From positions 1-52,668 of the forward strand of contig JAPOWH010000011.1 in the NCBI GenBank assembly GCA_026707735.1: DNA of 52,668 bases, in the 5' to 3' direction. The DNA is from Gammaproteobacteria bacterium (GTDB lineage: Bacteria > Pseudomonadota > Gammaproteobacteria > Pseudomonadales > Azotimanducaceae). Below, one piece after another: positions 16,897-27,000 of the stretch. The stretch's first letter is position 1. Every line of letters starts with the position of its first letter. The position numbers and the translations under genes are program-made. A model generated the notes under the pieces. The model saw nothing but the letters and a program-made list of their open reading frames with translations, was not told the origin of the DNA and ran no database searches.

Positions 16897-17999
16897 TCAA
16901 CTTCATCTGGAACGTGGACGACTTTGTATATCGCTCCACGAAAATCGTCTGAGATCAGTAAATTGCCATCGTTGTCGACTAGTACATCATTAGGCCTCGC
17001 GTTGGAACGCTGCCCGTCTAGCCAAATATCGACAAAGGGATAGTAGGTAGGCTCATCTTCGTCAAAACGTACGACCGAAACTCGATAACCCACCTTTGCC
17101 GATCGATTCCATGAGCCGTGTTCCGCAATGAACAACGCGTTTTGGTAGTTGGCTGGAAAAGCATTCGCGGTATAGAAATCCAACCCAAGAGCCGCTGCGT
17201 GGGCTTGGATGTTGACGACGGGCGTTTTGTAGTCGACTTCCTCTTGACGTTGGCTCCCAAATTCTGGGTCCACTAGATTGTCGCCGTGTAGGAAGGGATA
17301 ACCAAAGTGCGAACCGGGTTTCTCCACTACGTTGATTTCCTCAGGCGGCCGGTCGTCTCCCCACCAATCACGACCATTGTCGGAAAACCACATCTGATTG
17401 GTTTCAGGGTGCCAATCAATTCCCACACTATTGCGCACACCGTGGGCATAGATTTCGAACTCTCCATTCGAAGGGTCCATTCGAACGATGCTTGCGAATA
17501 TCTCATCTTCGGATAGGCAGATGTTGCATGGGGCACCGACGTTGAAGTACAAGAATCCGTCGGGGCCAACGGAGAGGTATTTCCAACCGTGAGCTCTCGC
17601 GCGGGGCAAACTCTCGTTAACAACCTTCGGTTCTGGAGACGAACGATAGGTCTCCTCAATGTTTTCGTATTTCAGGATTCGATTGTGTGCTGCGACATAG
17701 AGATCATCGCCATGGAGTGCTAAGCCAGTGGGCATCGCTAAGCCCGTCTCAAAGGTTACTACCTCGGGCTCTGTCGCGGTCTCGTCAGATGGAACAACTG
17801 CGTAGAGACTGCCGCGACCCCTACTCCCAACGAAAAGCACACCGGATTTTGTCAATGCCATCTGACGGGCAGACGGCACCTTGTCGGTGACGGTTGTTAG
17901 ATGAAACACGTTGCCCAGGCTGTCGGTTAGTTCGGTCGGTTCCTGTGCTGAGCACGTTAAAGCTAATATGAAAAGCGCGGCAATTGTGAAGTGCTTCAT
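16893..17999 (-). CDS. PQQ-dependent sugar/sorbosone dehydrogenase-like secreted protein
   Basis: 368 residues from ATG 17999 (GGAG about 10 bases upstream; an in-frame TTG at 18014 overlaps that site). An N-terminal signal peptide (MKHFTIAALFILALTCSA) indicates export. The body is a six-bladed beta-propeller of the soluble glucose/sorbosone dehydrogenase type: LAMPTGLALHGDDLYVA, GPDGFLYFNVG, YAHGVRNSVGIDWHPET, WFSDNGRDWWGDD, and LFIAEHGSWNRS. Family members oxidise sugars with PQQ, but many homologues have no tested activity. It is divergent from dinG with only 23 bases between the start codons. Confidence 0.82.
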   Translation of the reverse strand: MKHFTIAALFILALTCSAQEPTELTDSLGNVFHLTTVTDKVPSARQMALTKSGVLFVGSRGRGSLYAVVPSDETATEPEVVTFETGLAMPTGLALHGDDLYVAAHNRILKYENIEETYRSSPEPKVVNESLPRARAHGWKYLSVGPDGFLYFNVGAPCNICLSEDEIFASIVRMDPSNGEFEIYAHGVRNSVGIDWHPETNQMWFSDNGRDWWGDDRPPEEINVVEKPGSHFGYPFLHGDNLVDPEFGSQRQEEVDYKTPVVNIQAHAAALGLDFYTANAFPANYQNALFIAEHGSWNRSAKVGYRVSVVRFDEDEPTYYPFVDIWLDGQRSNARPNDVLVDNDGNLLISDDFRGAIYKVVHVPDEVD

Positions 18000-18022
18000 C
18001 GAAAGGGTCTCCAAGTTCAGAA

Positions 18023-20104
18023 ATGAGCATAACTGAACGCATCGAACGAATGTATGGCGCTTGGTTGGAAGCGAAGGGCTACCAGCAGCGGGAAGGCCAA
18101 CTACGCATGATTGAGTTCATAGATAGCGTCCTACAGTCGAAACGACCTCGTATAGGCGTAGTCGAGGCGGGAACCGGTACGGGAAAGACAATTGCCTACG
18201 CCACCTCTGCTGTACCGATCGGCAAGGAGCAGGGCAAACGCGTCGTCATTGTTACTGCAACAGTCGCTTTGCAAGATCAAATTACCAGCAAGGATCTGCC
18301 AGAACTGCGTACTCTGACCGACATTCCGTTCACCTATGTATTAGCAAAAGGACGCCGGAGATACGTGTGTCCTCGAAGGCTCAGTCATTCTGCAAACGCT
18401 ACGTCCGCACAAGTGCTTGATTCGTTGGCCGAAGTCAATACCACAGAACGCGAAGTCGGAAGAAACTACGTCGAGCTCTTCGACAGCTTCGTACACGGAA
18501 ATTGGGCAGGCGACATAGATCACTCACCCGTGAGTATGAGCCCGCGCCACTGGCAAGCCATTACCACTGACGCTCGAGGCTGTATCAACAACATGTGCGA
18601 GTGGTATAGCAGGTGCCCGTACTTCAAGGCGAGAGCGCAGTTCGCCGATGTCGATGTAGTGGTGACCAACTACGATTTGCTGTTAAGTCATCTACGCATA
18701 GAGTCGGACATCCTACCGGCAGCTGAGGATTGCATTTATGTGCTCGACGAAGCGCATCACCTTGCACCGAAGACGATGGATGCGTTTTCAAAGTCTTTCG
18801 GCCTCATTGCCACTGAGTCTCTGCTCAGGGACGTCAACAGGGGCATGGTTCGTTTGCTCGAACAACTCGATGACCCAGATTTATTGAAGCGTTATGTTGG
18901 AGAGTTTAGTCATGCCAACGATCTCTACGGTAATTTATCCAAACAGCTTCACAAACATATTGCCAACCTAGAGTTTCGAGATGACCGGGAGGGCACAAGG
19001 CGTTGCCGGTTTGCATACGGAGAAGTGCCGCCGGACATCCAAGCGATCGCGGCTCAATTGGCCAAAGTTTGCCAAGACATCGCGGTGTCCATCGAGCGCG
19101 TGACTGGGTGGCTGAAGGAACAAGGCGAATCGAACCAAGCGACGCTGGGTGGCAACGTCTCGCTTGACGTTTTGGATGAACTCACAGCAGCAACCCAACA
19201 TTTTGATGACGCTAGAGAACTACTGTTAGACTTTGGCTACGCAGAACATGGTTCGGTGTGTGGCCGTTGGATTGAGCACATAACCCACGAGAGCCGGGAG
19301 GAATGGCGTCTCAAGTCAGTTCCTATAGAGATTAGCGAGATCCTGTCGGACAAGCTGTGGAACCGAGCCAGCGCCACGATATTCACCTCCGCAACTCTCA
19401 ATGCCGGTGACGATTTTCGTCACTTCATGTCGTCTGTAGGGCTGGAAGAATCGAAAGTAGCTTTGTTGGCTCTAGAGAGCCCCTTTGACTTTCAGAAAGC
19501 AGTTGAATTCTGTGTGCCAAAGATGACTAACGAGCCCGCCGCCGGGGAAGGTCAATCCTACTCTGATGAAGTTGCAAGGGTTCTGCCCAAGTTGCTGGAA
19601 CTTGAACAAAGCGCGCTGGTTTTATTTACATCCAGATCGATGATGGAATCGGTTTCGGCAAGACTGCCTGAAAGGGTTCGTCGCTACTGCATGGTGCAGT
19701 CTGCCAGCGGCCGGCATGCGCTGCTAGAAAAACATCGCAAAAGGATCGATTCTCGAAAATCGAGCTATATCTTTGGTTTGGCAAGCTATCGAGAGGGCAT
19801 TGACCTGCCAGGAGCCTATTGTCGGCATGTCATAGTGACACGACTCCCTTTTGATGTACCGACCGATCCAATTGTCGAATCCAAAAAGGAGCTGCTTCAG
19901 AAGTCAGGTATTGAAGGATATCAGCTGTTCTTGCAGTTGCAGGTGCCAGAAGCCACACTGAAGCTCGTTCAGGCATGTGGCCGGCTCATACGCAACGAGC
20001 ATGATTGGGGTCGAATTACTGTGTTAGATCGACGAATTGTTACAAAGCACTACGGCAAGCAAATGCTGGAAGCCTTACCCAACTACCGTAGGTTGATCGA
20101 GTGA
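18023..20104 (+). CDS. dinG: DinG-family ATP-dependent DNA helicase
   Basis: 693 residues, close to the usual DinG length. Walker A EAGTGTGKT is at 48-56 and the DEAH box (DEAHH) at about 242. Four cysteines lie between them (YVCPRR, then CINNMC and SRCP at about 187-198), matching the iron-sulfur cluster of the XPD/DinG group. Motif VI is QACGRLIRNEHDWG near the C-terminus. DinG unwinds 5'-overhang DNA, R-loops and related structures. It is followed by the glycerate-kinase-like gene after 64 bases. I see no LexA box in the 23 bases separating it from its divergent neighbour. Confidence 0.9.
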   Translation: MSITERIERMYGAWLEAKGYQQREGQLRMIEFIDSVLQSKRPRIGVVEAGTGTGKTIAYATSAVPIGKEQGKRVVIVTATVALQDQITSKDLPELRTLTDIPFTYVLAKGRRRYVCPRRLSHSANATSAQVLDSLAEVNTTEREVGRNYVELFDSFVHGNWAGDIDHSPVSMSPRHWQAITTDARGCINNMCEWYSRCPYFKARAQFADVDVVVTNYDLLLSHLRIESDILPAAEDCIYVLDEAHHLAPKTMDAFSKSFGLIATESLLRDVNRGMVRLLEQLDDPDLLKRYVGEFSHANDLYGNLSKQLHKHIANLEFRDDREGTRRCRFAYGEVPPDIQAIAAQLAKVCQDIAVSIERVTGWLKEQGESNQATLGGNVSLDVLDELTAATQHFDDARELLLDFGYAEHGSVCGRWIEHITHESREEWRLKSVPIEISEILSDKLWNRASATIFTSATLNAGDDFRHFMSSVGLEESKVALLALESPFDFQKAVEFCVPKMTNEPAAGEGQSYSDEVARVLPKLLELEQSALVLFTSRSMMESVSARLPERVRRYCMVQSASGRHALLEKHRKRIDSRKSSYIFGLASYREGIDLPGAYCRHVIVTRLPFDVPTDPIVESKKELLQKSGIEGYQLFLQLQVPEATLKLVQACGRLIRNEHDWGRITVLDRRIVTKHYGKQMLEALPNYRRLIE

Positions 20105-20168
20105 AGTGGTAGGTTGAGAAAGGTGAGGTCCTCTCCTTGACGCAAGCTCTAAATGAGTTGCCCTTGCT

Positions 20169-21038
20169 ATGAGCCCGTTTGAGATTCTCGGAACTTGCAG
20201 CATCACGCCTGCTGAGATTGAGAGCTTTAATTCTCTGGATCGCAACGCTCCGGTCGAGTATAGAGAATTGGCCGTCTTGCTCGCGTCTCGCTGGCAACGC
20301 ACAGGATCACCGATTATTGGGATAGGAGGTGGACAGGGAACAGGCAAATCCACATTGTGTTCGCTCGTCGAGCATGCAAGCAGGATTTGTGGCGACACGA
20401 TCGCCATCCTGTGTCTCGATGATTTCTATCTGACAAAGAGTGAGCGCATTGCACTGGCAAAGTCAATTCATCCTTCGTTGCAAACTCGAGGGCCACCAGG
20501 TACACACGATGTCGACCGGCTTATGGATACTGTCGAAAACTTGTCGCAAGGCCGTCTCGTAACAGTTCCTGTGTTCGACAAGGGCTTGGATGATCGAGTG
20601 GGCGTGCGCTCGGTTGACGCGGGAACGGCAAGGGTCGTTATTGAAGGTTGGTGCGTGGGTGCTGCTGCAGAACCCGTAGATCGTCTCAATAACCCAATAA
20701 ACCGACTCGAACGCCAGGAAGACGCAGGAGGCAAGTGCCGAACTTGGATCAATGACCAACTTGCCGGTCCTTATAGGCGGCTGACGACAATGTTGAACGA
20801 GCTAGTCTTCATTCGCACGGTGAACATGGAGCACGTGCGCAAATGGCGGTTGCGCCAAGAGCAGGAACGACCGAGGCACTTGCGCATGGACAAGGCGTCC
20901 ATCCACAAATTCATCGAACACTATGAACGGATTACGATGTGGATGCTTGAGGACCTGGTATGCAAGGCCGATGTTGTGGTGACACTAGACGAGCGACACG
21001 AAATATCGGCGTTGAGCGGTTTCGAGCAGCGACAATGA
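20169..21038 (+). CDS. P-loop kinase, D-glycerate 3-kinase-like
   Basis: 289 residues. The P-loop GIGGGQGTGKSTLCSLVE (about 58-75) is followed by CLDDFYLTKSERIALA, TRGPPGTHDVD, PVFDKGLDDR and VIEGWCVGA, then NxLE and WRLRQEQE-like blocks. This order matches the glycerate kinase GLYK / YggC-like branch related to phosphoribulokinase and pantothenate kinase. The expected reaction is ATP-dependent phosphorylation of D-glycerate at C3, in the cytosol. It is probably co-transcribed with dinG. The ribosome-binding site is weak. The substrate is inferred from family resemblance only. Confidence 0.8.
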   Translation: MSPFEILGTCSITPAEIESFNSLDRNAPVEYRELAVLLASRWQRTGSPIIGIGGGQGTGKSTLCSLVEHASRICGDTIAILCLDDFYLTKSERIALAKSIHPSLQTRGPPGTHDVDRLMDTVENLSQGRLVTVPVFDKGLDDRVGVRSVDAGTARVVIEGWCVGAAAEPVDRLNNPINRLERQEDAGGKCRTWINDQLAGPYRRLTTMLNELVFIRTVNMEHVRKWRLRQEQERPRHLRMDKASIHKFIEHYERITMWMLEDLVCKADVVVTLDERHEISALSGFEQRQ

Positions 21039-21054
21039 CGATTTTGTCGCTATT

Positions 21055-23799
21055 TCACTTTGCTAGATCGTCGAGGTGCTTGCGGATCGCATTGTGGAAT
21101 CTTTCGCGCAATGGCTGGTCCCCATGGGCAGTAGAACACCACGCTTGAATTAGACGCTCCACCTTTTGCTCTTCGGACTCACCTCCTCGAGTAAGACCGT
21201 GTTGCAGGCGAGAGACCTGTACTTGCATTCGCTTGCCTGCATCTTCCGGCGGAGAAGGAACATCCGCCAACACCTCTGCTCGCAGTACCAGCTCGTGCAA
21301 CGCAAAAGCCTTCTTAGAAGCGTCCTCTGCGTTGCGCGCGCCAAACCAAGGTCTTCCCGTGCCCGCCTTTTCTAGCAATTCGTTCGGTGGATCCACACCG
21401 TCAGACTCTAGATTCGCGATCTCTATGTCAATGTCGATCAGCGCAATCAATTCCTCGGAGCTTCGTCGAGTCTCGAGTTCTTCACGCCGCTTGTTCAACT
21501 GCGTGGCGAGCGACGAAATCTCGTTTTCGGTGCTCTTGCGAATGCGGGTTGGCAATTCCAAATCACTAAGTTTGGAACGCAACTCATTGAGCAGCGATGA
21601 GTCCAGTTGTTGAAGAGTCGTCTTGGGATTGCTAAGCAGTTGATCAAGCTTGGCTACTTCATCCTGTGCTGTCTTAATGTTTGCATCAAGTTGGGAACGT
21701 CTCTCCTGCTGTTGCGCTTCACGTCGTTCAAACGCCAAGTTGCATAGAGCCCTAAAGTTCTTCCAAAGTCCTTGCTCCTTGCGCCGTCCGGCTGGACCTA
21801 CATTTTTCCATCTTGCCTGCAGGTCCTTGATTGCGGCAATCAATTCCATAGGACTTAGCGAACTGTCTTCTACGGCTGTCTTTGCCTCGTCAATTATTTC
21901 TTCCTTTTGCCGAGAGTTTTCTGACCAGTGGTCGGCAAGCCGCGATTCCAACTCCCTCGTCAACTTACCGAACGATGCATTGATGGACTTGGACTTCGTT
22001 CGCTCAATCGGCGTAAAGGAACGCCACTCGGACTGTGCCGAGCGCAACATTCGATGAACGACTTTGAAATCTGGCTTTTCCCAGTCATATTCCTCGACGA
22101 AGGACTGCAATCGTCGGCAAATCTCCTGGCGACCTTCGAAGTTTCGTTGTCGCATAGCGGCTTGTTCGTTAAACCAAGACTCGCAGATTTGAAATGCTTT
22201 TTCCGCGGCTTTGTCGTAGCGGTCTTGTAGGCTTCTCTCGTCGCGAGATCTCAACATGCCCAAACCATTCCATCGTTCTCGCAATTCTCTAATCTTGTGG
22301 AATTGGTCTTCTGGGCTCAGGGGGTTGTTGGCGAGTTCTTCGATTGCTTCGCACAGCGCAATCCTCTTGGGTTCCTCGGCGAATTCTTGCCATCCTGACA
22401 ATTGACGTATCGAAGTAATCGCTGGAGCTAGGCGGGCGTTAAACGTGCCTTGTTGTCGTTTAGGCAATCGATTGATAAGTGCAGAAATATTGCGCTCGGC
22501 GGACTTCGCTTTCTTGAGACTTCCCGAGTCAATGAACTTGCTAAGCGACTCGAGATTGGACTCAACATGTCGTATCGTTTCTTCCTCAAGTTCGTTGCAT
22601 CGTTCAATAATTGACTTTAGAGATGGGACCATCTCTGTTAGTGCGGAGGTTTCATCGGCAAGAGTATTGGTCTTGCCAGTGCCAGCCAACCGTTCTTGAT
22701 AACGCTCAATTTTGCGAAGGCGTCCTTGCGCAGCACTCCGAGTTGACCAAACGCGAAACCACGATTGGGATTGCGCACCCGGTTCTTGCAGCATGATTGG
22801 TTCAATCAGTGCTTCTATCTCGAGCTTTTGTCGATTCTTAGTCGCTGTTTCGCGGATTTCTCTTCGTTTGGAGTTGGCAAGTTGGTAAAACTGATCGGCA
22901 ATTGCACGAGGTGCAGGTTGCTCCTTGAGGGCATCAAGCCAAAGCCGTTCGCATTCGTCGATCTCATTCTCATCGTTGTTGCTGCATTCCCTCAGTCGGG
23001 TCAAGATGCCTTCAAATTGTTGAGGCCCGCCGGCATCTATCGCAGACGGCTCAGCACGATTCGGAAACTCGCTCTTGAGCGCGTCGATATCGATCTCCGC
23101 GTGTGCATTCGCCGCCAGTTGAGCATTAAGCTGTTCGATTGCCTCGAGTGTGTGCTCCCATTCACGCTCGATCTTCTCGCGTCGAGCCGTGTAGTGAGGA
23201 TCGTGTGGCAACGAACGAATTGCTGCGCCAATGATGTGCTCCGCCTGGGCTGTAAGATTCTGCTTGCGATTTCGCAGTTCCTTGAAAGCATTGAGTCGGT
23301 CTCTCACAAAACGATTGACGCTCTTGTTTTGGTGCCGACTAAGTTTCTGCAATTCCCCTAGGACGTCTTCGTCAAAGCACAGACTCAGCACTTCTTCTCT
23401 CAACTTGGGTGTCGGCAAGGCAGCAAGCGCACCAGCTGTTTCCGCACTGGAACCAAGTCTCTGCGCTAGATCGTAGATTTTCGCCGGCTCCGTGAGACTT
23501 TGGAGTCGCATAGGAAGTATGCGCGGGTCTAGAGCTAGAGGATGGTTGTCGTCAATGTTGTCGATGAGAAATTTTCGACAGATGTCCGATAGCTCTTCCT
23601 CATCGAGCAATTCTTCGTATAGCTCTAGCGAATTTGCCTTGCTCAAGGCTACTCTTCGAACTCCTAAGTCCCGGTCGTCCCGGGCAATCTTCGCGAATTG
23701 TTCTAGAGTGAGCTTTGGATCGTCGTTAAGAGCGCGAATCCTGACTTGGGGATCGGGGTGGTCTAATTTGGACCTTCGTTGGAAAAAGCTCTTGAGCAT
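21055..23799 (-). CDS. DUF349 coiled-coil protein
   Basis: 914 residues from ATG 23799 (MLKSFFQRRSKLDH); a 14-residue upstream extension looks non-native. The N-terminal third has HEAT-like helical pairs. The central and C-terminal parts are charged coiled coil with repeated DUF349 units, for example LRERWNGLGMLRS, SAQSEWRSFTPIERTK and LQARWKNVGPAGRRKEQGLW. No enzyme motif, signal peptide or membrane segment is visible. DUF349 proteins occur widely in Gammaproteobacteria; their role is not established. It is convergent with the kinase gene (16-base gap) and divergent from the hydrolase at 24060. Confidence 0.85.
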   Translation of the reverse strand: MLKSFFQRRSKLDHPDPQVRIRALNDDPKLTLEQFAKIARDDRDLGVRRVALSKANSLELYEELLDEEELSDICRKFLIDNIDDNHPLALDPRILPMRLQSLTEPAKIYDLAQRLGSSAETAGALAALPTPKLREEVLSLCFDEDVLGELQKLSRHQNKSVNRFVRDRLNAFKELRNRKQNLTAQAEHIIGAAIRSLPHDPHYTARREKIEREWEHTLEAIEQLNAQLAANAHAEIDIDALKSEFPNRAEPSAIDAGGPQQFEGILTRLRECSNNDENEIDECERLWLDALKEQPAPRAIADQFYQLANSKRREIRETATKNRQKLEIEALIEPIMLQEPGAQSQSWFRVWSTRSAAQGRLRKIERYQERLAGTGKTNTLADETSALTEMVPSLKSIIERCNELEEETIRHVESNLESLSKFIDSGSLKKAKSAERNISALINRLPKRQQGTFNARLAPAITSIRQLSGWQEFAEEPKRIALCEAIEELANNPLSPEDQFHKIRELRERWNGLGMLRSRDERSLQDRYDKAAEKAFQICESWFNEQAAMRQRNFEGRQEICRRLQSFVEEYDWEKPDFKVVHRMLRSAQSEWRSFTPIERTKSKSINASFGKLTRELESRLADHWSENSRQKEEIIDEAKTAVEDSSLSPMELIAAIKDLQARWKNVGPAGRRKEQGLWKNFRALCNLAFERREAQQQERRSQLDANIKTAQDEVAKLDQLLSNPKTTLQQLDSSLLNELRSKLSDLELPTRIRKSTENEISSLATQLNKRREELETRRSSEELIALIDIDIEIANLESDGVDPPNELLEKAGTGRPWFGARNAEDASKKAFALHELVLRAEVLADVPSPPEDAGKRMQVQVSRLQHGLTRGGESEEQKVERLIQAWCSTAHGDQPLRERFHNAIRKHLDDLAK

Positions 23800-24059
23800 G
23801 ACGGTAAATCCGTGGTCACTTGCATTGGTGACCCAATGCAAGCCCTTTTGCAGTTACGCTTGAAATTTAAGCGGCAGTTAGTCACGGTGCAATAGTGGTC
23901 GGCACCAATCGCATTATGTTACAAAATGTGTCAGTTTCGATGGGGTATTGGATTGGGCAAGCAAGGATGAGTTGGCTTGATTTGCGAGGAGCTTGCCACA
24001 AAGTAGGCAACAAGGATTGCAGTAAGGCGCAACGAGCGTCAGTTGGGTAGGGCGATACA

Positions 24060-24971
24060 TTGGCAAGGTGGGATAGGAACAGAAGTAACGAAGTACCAGA
24101 CTGGTTTTGGAATGCAATAGAGTCACCAACGGCGACGCATGTGGTCGAAATTGAAGATGGTGATGTTGTCTATCGTACATGGGACGGGAAGGGCGGATCG
24201 AGCGTTCTCTTCCTACACGGAATGTTCGCTCATTCCAGATGGTGGGATTTCATTGCTCCTCATTTCGCAGAGAGGTACAAGCCTGTAGCGTTGGACTTTA
24301 CGGGAATGGGAGATTCCGACCACAGGTACGAATACTCCGTTGACACCTGTGTCGACGAAATCTTGGGAGTGGCGGACCATGCTGGGCTCCAAGACACGAC
24401 GATCTTGGTTGGACACAGCTTCGGCGGTCGCATGGCAACCAAACTCATCAGTCTGTATCCCAATCGTTTTGCGGGGTTGGTGCTGGTGGATTCAGGGATG
24501 CGCGCGCCTGGTGAGCCAGAGCGCAACTACATGCAGTCTATGCCGGGAACGGGTCGAAGCAAAATATATCCAACTCGAGACGAGGCCGAGGCTCGCTTTC
24601 GATTGTTCCCTCCTCAGCCCTGCGAGAATCCCTTTGTCTTGAAACACATTGCCAAGAACTCGGTCGAGCCTGTTGACGGTGGTGGATACACGTGGAAATT
24701 CGATCCGGACCTGCCGTTGACCTTCAAAGACAGTGAACTACAAGAGGCCGACTACCGATCGCTGAACTTGCCGGTCGCTGTGATCTATGGTGCAAATAGC
24801 AATTCCTACACGACGACAACTAACGAACACATGGCTACTCTAGTTCCAGAACCGTTCAGGTCAGTAGCGATTCCCGACGCGGGTCACCACGTGTTTCTCG
24901 ACCAGCCAACGCTCTTTGTTGCCGAACTGCGAAAGACCCTCAGTTGGATCGAGGAAGTAAGAGCTAAATGA
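24060..24971 (+). CDS. Alpha/beta hydrolase
   Basis: 303 residues starting at TTG 24060 behind TAGGG. The fold is clear: FLHGMFAHSRWW (oxyanion region), LDFTGMGDSD, the nucleophile elbow VGHSFGGRM with Ser120, an Asp-bearing strand near AVIYGANSNS, and the catalytic His in DAGHHVFLDQP. There is no signal peptide, so it is cytosolic. The family includes esterases, epoxide hydrolases, haloalkane dehalogenases and C-C hydrolases; the substrate cannot be told. It stands alone between DUF349 and nrdB. Confidence 0.88.
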   Translation: MARWDRNRSNEVPDWFWNAIESPTATHVVEIEDGDVVYRTWDGKGGSSVLFLHGMFAHSRWWDFIAPHFAERYKPVALDFTGMGDSDHRYEYSVDTCVDEILGVADHAGLQDTTILVGHSFGGRMATKLISLYPNRFAGLVLVDSGMRAPGEPERNYMQSMPGTGRSKIYPTRDEAEARFRLFPPQPCENPFVLKHIAKNSVEPVDGGGYTWKFDPDLPLTFKDSELQEADYRSLNLPVAVIYGANSNSYTTTTNEHMATLVPEPFRSVAIPDAGHHVFLDQPTLFVAELRKTLSWIEEVRAK

Positions 24972-25037
24972 GAGTCGCAACTGAAAGCGGCCGACACCAA
25001 TGCGAGAAATCGACTAAGCGGCTCTAACTAACGCAAT

Positions 25038-26309
25038 TTAGTCCCAAGACAGCGCGCCGCCGGTCTGATACTCCGTGACAAGAGTTTCGAAGAAGTTCTT
25101 CTCCTTCTTCAGATCCATGATTTCGGACATCCATGGAAACGGATTGGATACACCGGTGTAGCGTCGTTCCAACCCAATGCTGGCGAGGCGACGGTTCGCT
25201 ATGTATTGAAGATACTCGGTCATTTTGCGAGCGTTCATTCCAAGGATTCCACGAGGCATCGTATCGTGAGCGTAGTCTACTTCTAACTCGGTTCCTTCAA
25301 CGATCATGTCCGAAGCCAATTGCCGCATGTCTTCGTCCCATAAATGGGGATTCTCTTGATTGATCGTATTGATTACATCGATACCGAAATTCAAGTGTAT
25401 GGACTCATCGCGCAGGATGTATTGGAATTGTTCCGATGTCCCCACCATCTTGTTCTGGCGGCCCATTGAAAGGATTTGTGTGAATCCGCAATAAAAGAAT
25501 ATGCCTTCCAGAACACAATAAAAGGCGATGAGGTTCTTTAAAAGGGTCTTGTCCGTCTCAATCGTTCCCGTTGTGAAATTCGGATCGGAAAGTTCCTTGG
25601 TGTACTTCAGTGCCCACGAAGCCTTCCGCGCTACCGAGGGAATTTCGTGATACATGTTGAAGATTTCGCCTTCATCCATCCCGAGAGATTCAATGCAGTA
25701 TTGGTAGGCGTGCGTGTGAATGGCTTCTTCAAACGCTTGGCGCAGCAAATACTGACGGCATTCAGGATTCGTGATCAAGCGGTAAACGGCTAGCACCAGA
25801 TTGTTGGCGACTAGCGAGTCAGCGGTCGAAAAGAATCCTAAGCTGCGCTTGACGATGCGACGTTCATCCTCCGTCAGCCCGTCTGTGGACTTCCACAGAG
25901 CTACATCTGCCTGCATGCCGATTTCTTGCGGCATCCAATGATTGTTGCAGCCGTGGATGTACTTCTGCCACGCCCAGTTGTACTTTAGTGGCACCAATTG
26001 ATTGAGGTCCGCTCTACAGTTGATGATGCGCTTCTGGTCAACTGTAACTCGTTCGAAGTCTTCGTCCTCAGAGAAGACTACGTCGTCAATACTTCCGTTC
26101 TGAGCCTTGCTCTGCAGTAGCGCTTCCGTAGCTCCGTGCTGCATTTGATTCGCGTTCTCCAGTTTCTCCGGGTCACGAAGAGTAAGAGAATTGGAGATTT
26201 CCGCATCCTTGCGAAACTTGCTGTGACTGTTTTCGCCCCGTTTGGGCGAGGGAAGCGTATCCGCCGTTCTTGTTACAGCTACGTCCTTGTCGTCGTCCCA
26301 AGTCAGCAT
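25038..26309 (-). CDS. nrdB: Class Ia ribonucleotide reductase, beta subunit (NrdB)
   Basis: 423 residues from ATG 26309, with GGGAGG ten bases upstream; an upstream TTG at 26327 would place that site inside the gene. The diiron ligands are all present: D164, E195, H198 (in EEAIHTHAY), E268, E302 and H305 (in RDESIH). The radical tyrosine is Y202, with the same ligand spacing as E. coli R2. It supplies the tyrosyl radical to NrdA for dNTP synthesis in air. It is transcribed from its own promoter at 26356-26384 and lies 690 bases downstream of nrdA. Confidence 0.96.
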   Translation of the reverse strand: MLTWDDDKDVAVTRTADTLPSPKRGENSHSKFRKDAEISNSLTLRDPEKLENANQMQHGATEALLQSKAQNGSIDDVVFSEDEDFERVTVDQKRIINCRADLNQLVPLKYNWAWQKYIHGCNNHWMPQEIGMQADVALWKSTDGLTEDERRIVKRSLGFFSTADSLVANNLVLAVYRLITNPECRQYLLRQAFEEAIHTHAYQYCIESLGMDEGEIFNMYHEIPSVARKASWALKYTKELSDPNFTTGTIETDKTLLKNLIAFYCVLEGIFFYCGFTQILSMGRQNKMVGTSEQFQYILRDESIHLNFGIDVINTINQENPHLWDEDMRQLASDMIVEGTELEVDYAHDTMPRGILGMNARKMTEYLQYIANRRLASIGLERRYTGVSNPFPWMSEIMDLKKEKNFFETLVTEYQTGGALSWD

Positions 26310-26355
26310 CTTTATCGTTCCTCCCAACCCTATTCAATTAACGATTTGTTATGAC

Positions 26356-26384
26356 ATTGTACCGATTTGTTAACGTCTTGTTAA
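26356..26384 (-). promoter_or_regulatory. nrdB promoter
   Basis: On the minus strand TTAACA (26384-26379) and TACAAT (26361-26356), each five of six to consensus, are spaced by exactly 17 bases, about 47 bases before the ATG. Three near-copies of a TTAACAA/ATAACAAATC element cover the -35, the spacer and the leader (26344-26384), which suggests a repeated regulator site. I could not match NrdR boxes. Confidence 0.65.
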
Positions 26385-27000
26385 CACAATAATTCGCCTG
26401 CCTTCCGCCCATTTCGACGCAACAGAACGAGTTCTCCCTTTGTGTCATTTTAGCCATTGCAATCGCCAATTTTTTCATCCTATTTACGGCCCTGTTTGAC
26501 ACCGAGACGACGGTCAACGCGACGTTTCTGTGAATTGTCGACCAACCAACCAACGTATCCTTTGACGTCTCATTCGATGCATCTACAGGAGCTTCTCGCA
26601 GTACGATCAAGAATGTGTTCTGTGCGTTCATCAGTGAATCTAGAACGGAAATGCATTAGGACACTGCAGGCACCATCGAACATGGATCCACAATGCGACT
26701 CAATCTCGTACCTGGCGAAGTTACCAAGCTTGTCTAGACAGCAGCTAGCGTCGATTGGAATGCCTCTTCGTCGCATCCATAATCGTTGCCCTATCTAAAG
26801 TACTAGATACTAGCTGCCCAGAGAGGACGCCGAGTTCTCGCCGGGTGACCCACCAAGTCTCTCAGCTCTAGGAACTAACCGAAACAACGCACTGGCAGCA
26901 AAGCGTGCTACCTATGCAACGTACAGTTCGGTCATGCACGAATCAACCACAACGCACCAAATCGAACCTACAGCTGTTCTACGCCATTGAGTTGAACACT
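26385..27000 (-). other. Gap between nrdA and nrdB without a recognised gene
   Basis: About 616 bases. Frames on both strands (for example a 113-codon plus frame at 26457-26798) have Arg/Ser-rich out-of-frame character, no conserved motif and no ribosome-binding site. Two short palindromes are visible (TGTCTAGACA near 26732 and ATCTA/TAGAT near 26795-26810), but no clear terminator follows nrdA. In many relatives nrdA and nrdB are adjacent, so this gap is larger than usual. Confidence 0.5.

Noticed and set aside
21166-23863. Many plus-strand frames opposite the DUF349 gene
   Set aside because: Ser/Leu/Arg-rich antisense of a charged coiled-coil gene; the minus frame has clear DUF349 content.
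26457-26798. 113-codon plus-strand frame between nrdA and nrdB
   Set aside because: Arg/Ser-rich shadow composition, no ribosome-binding site, no recognisable motif.
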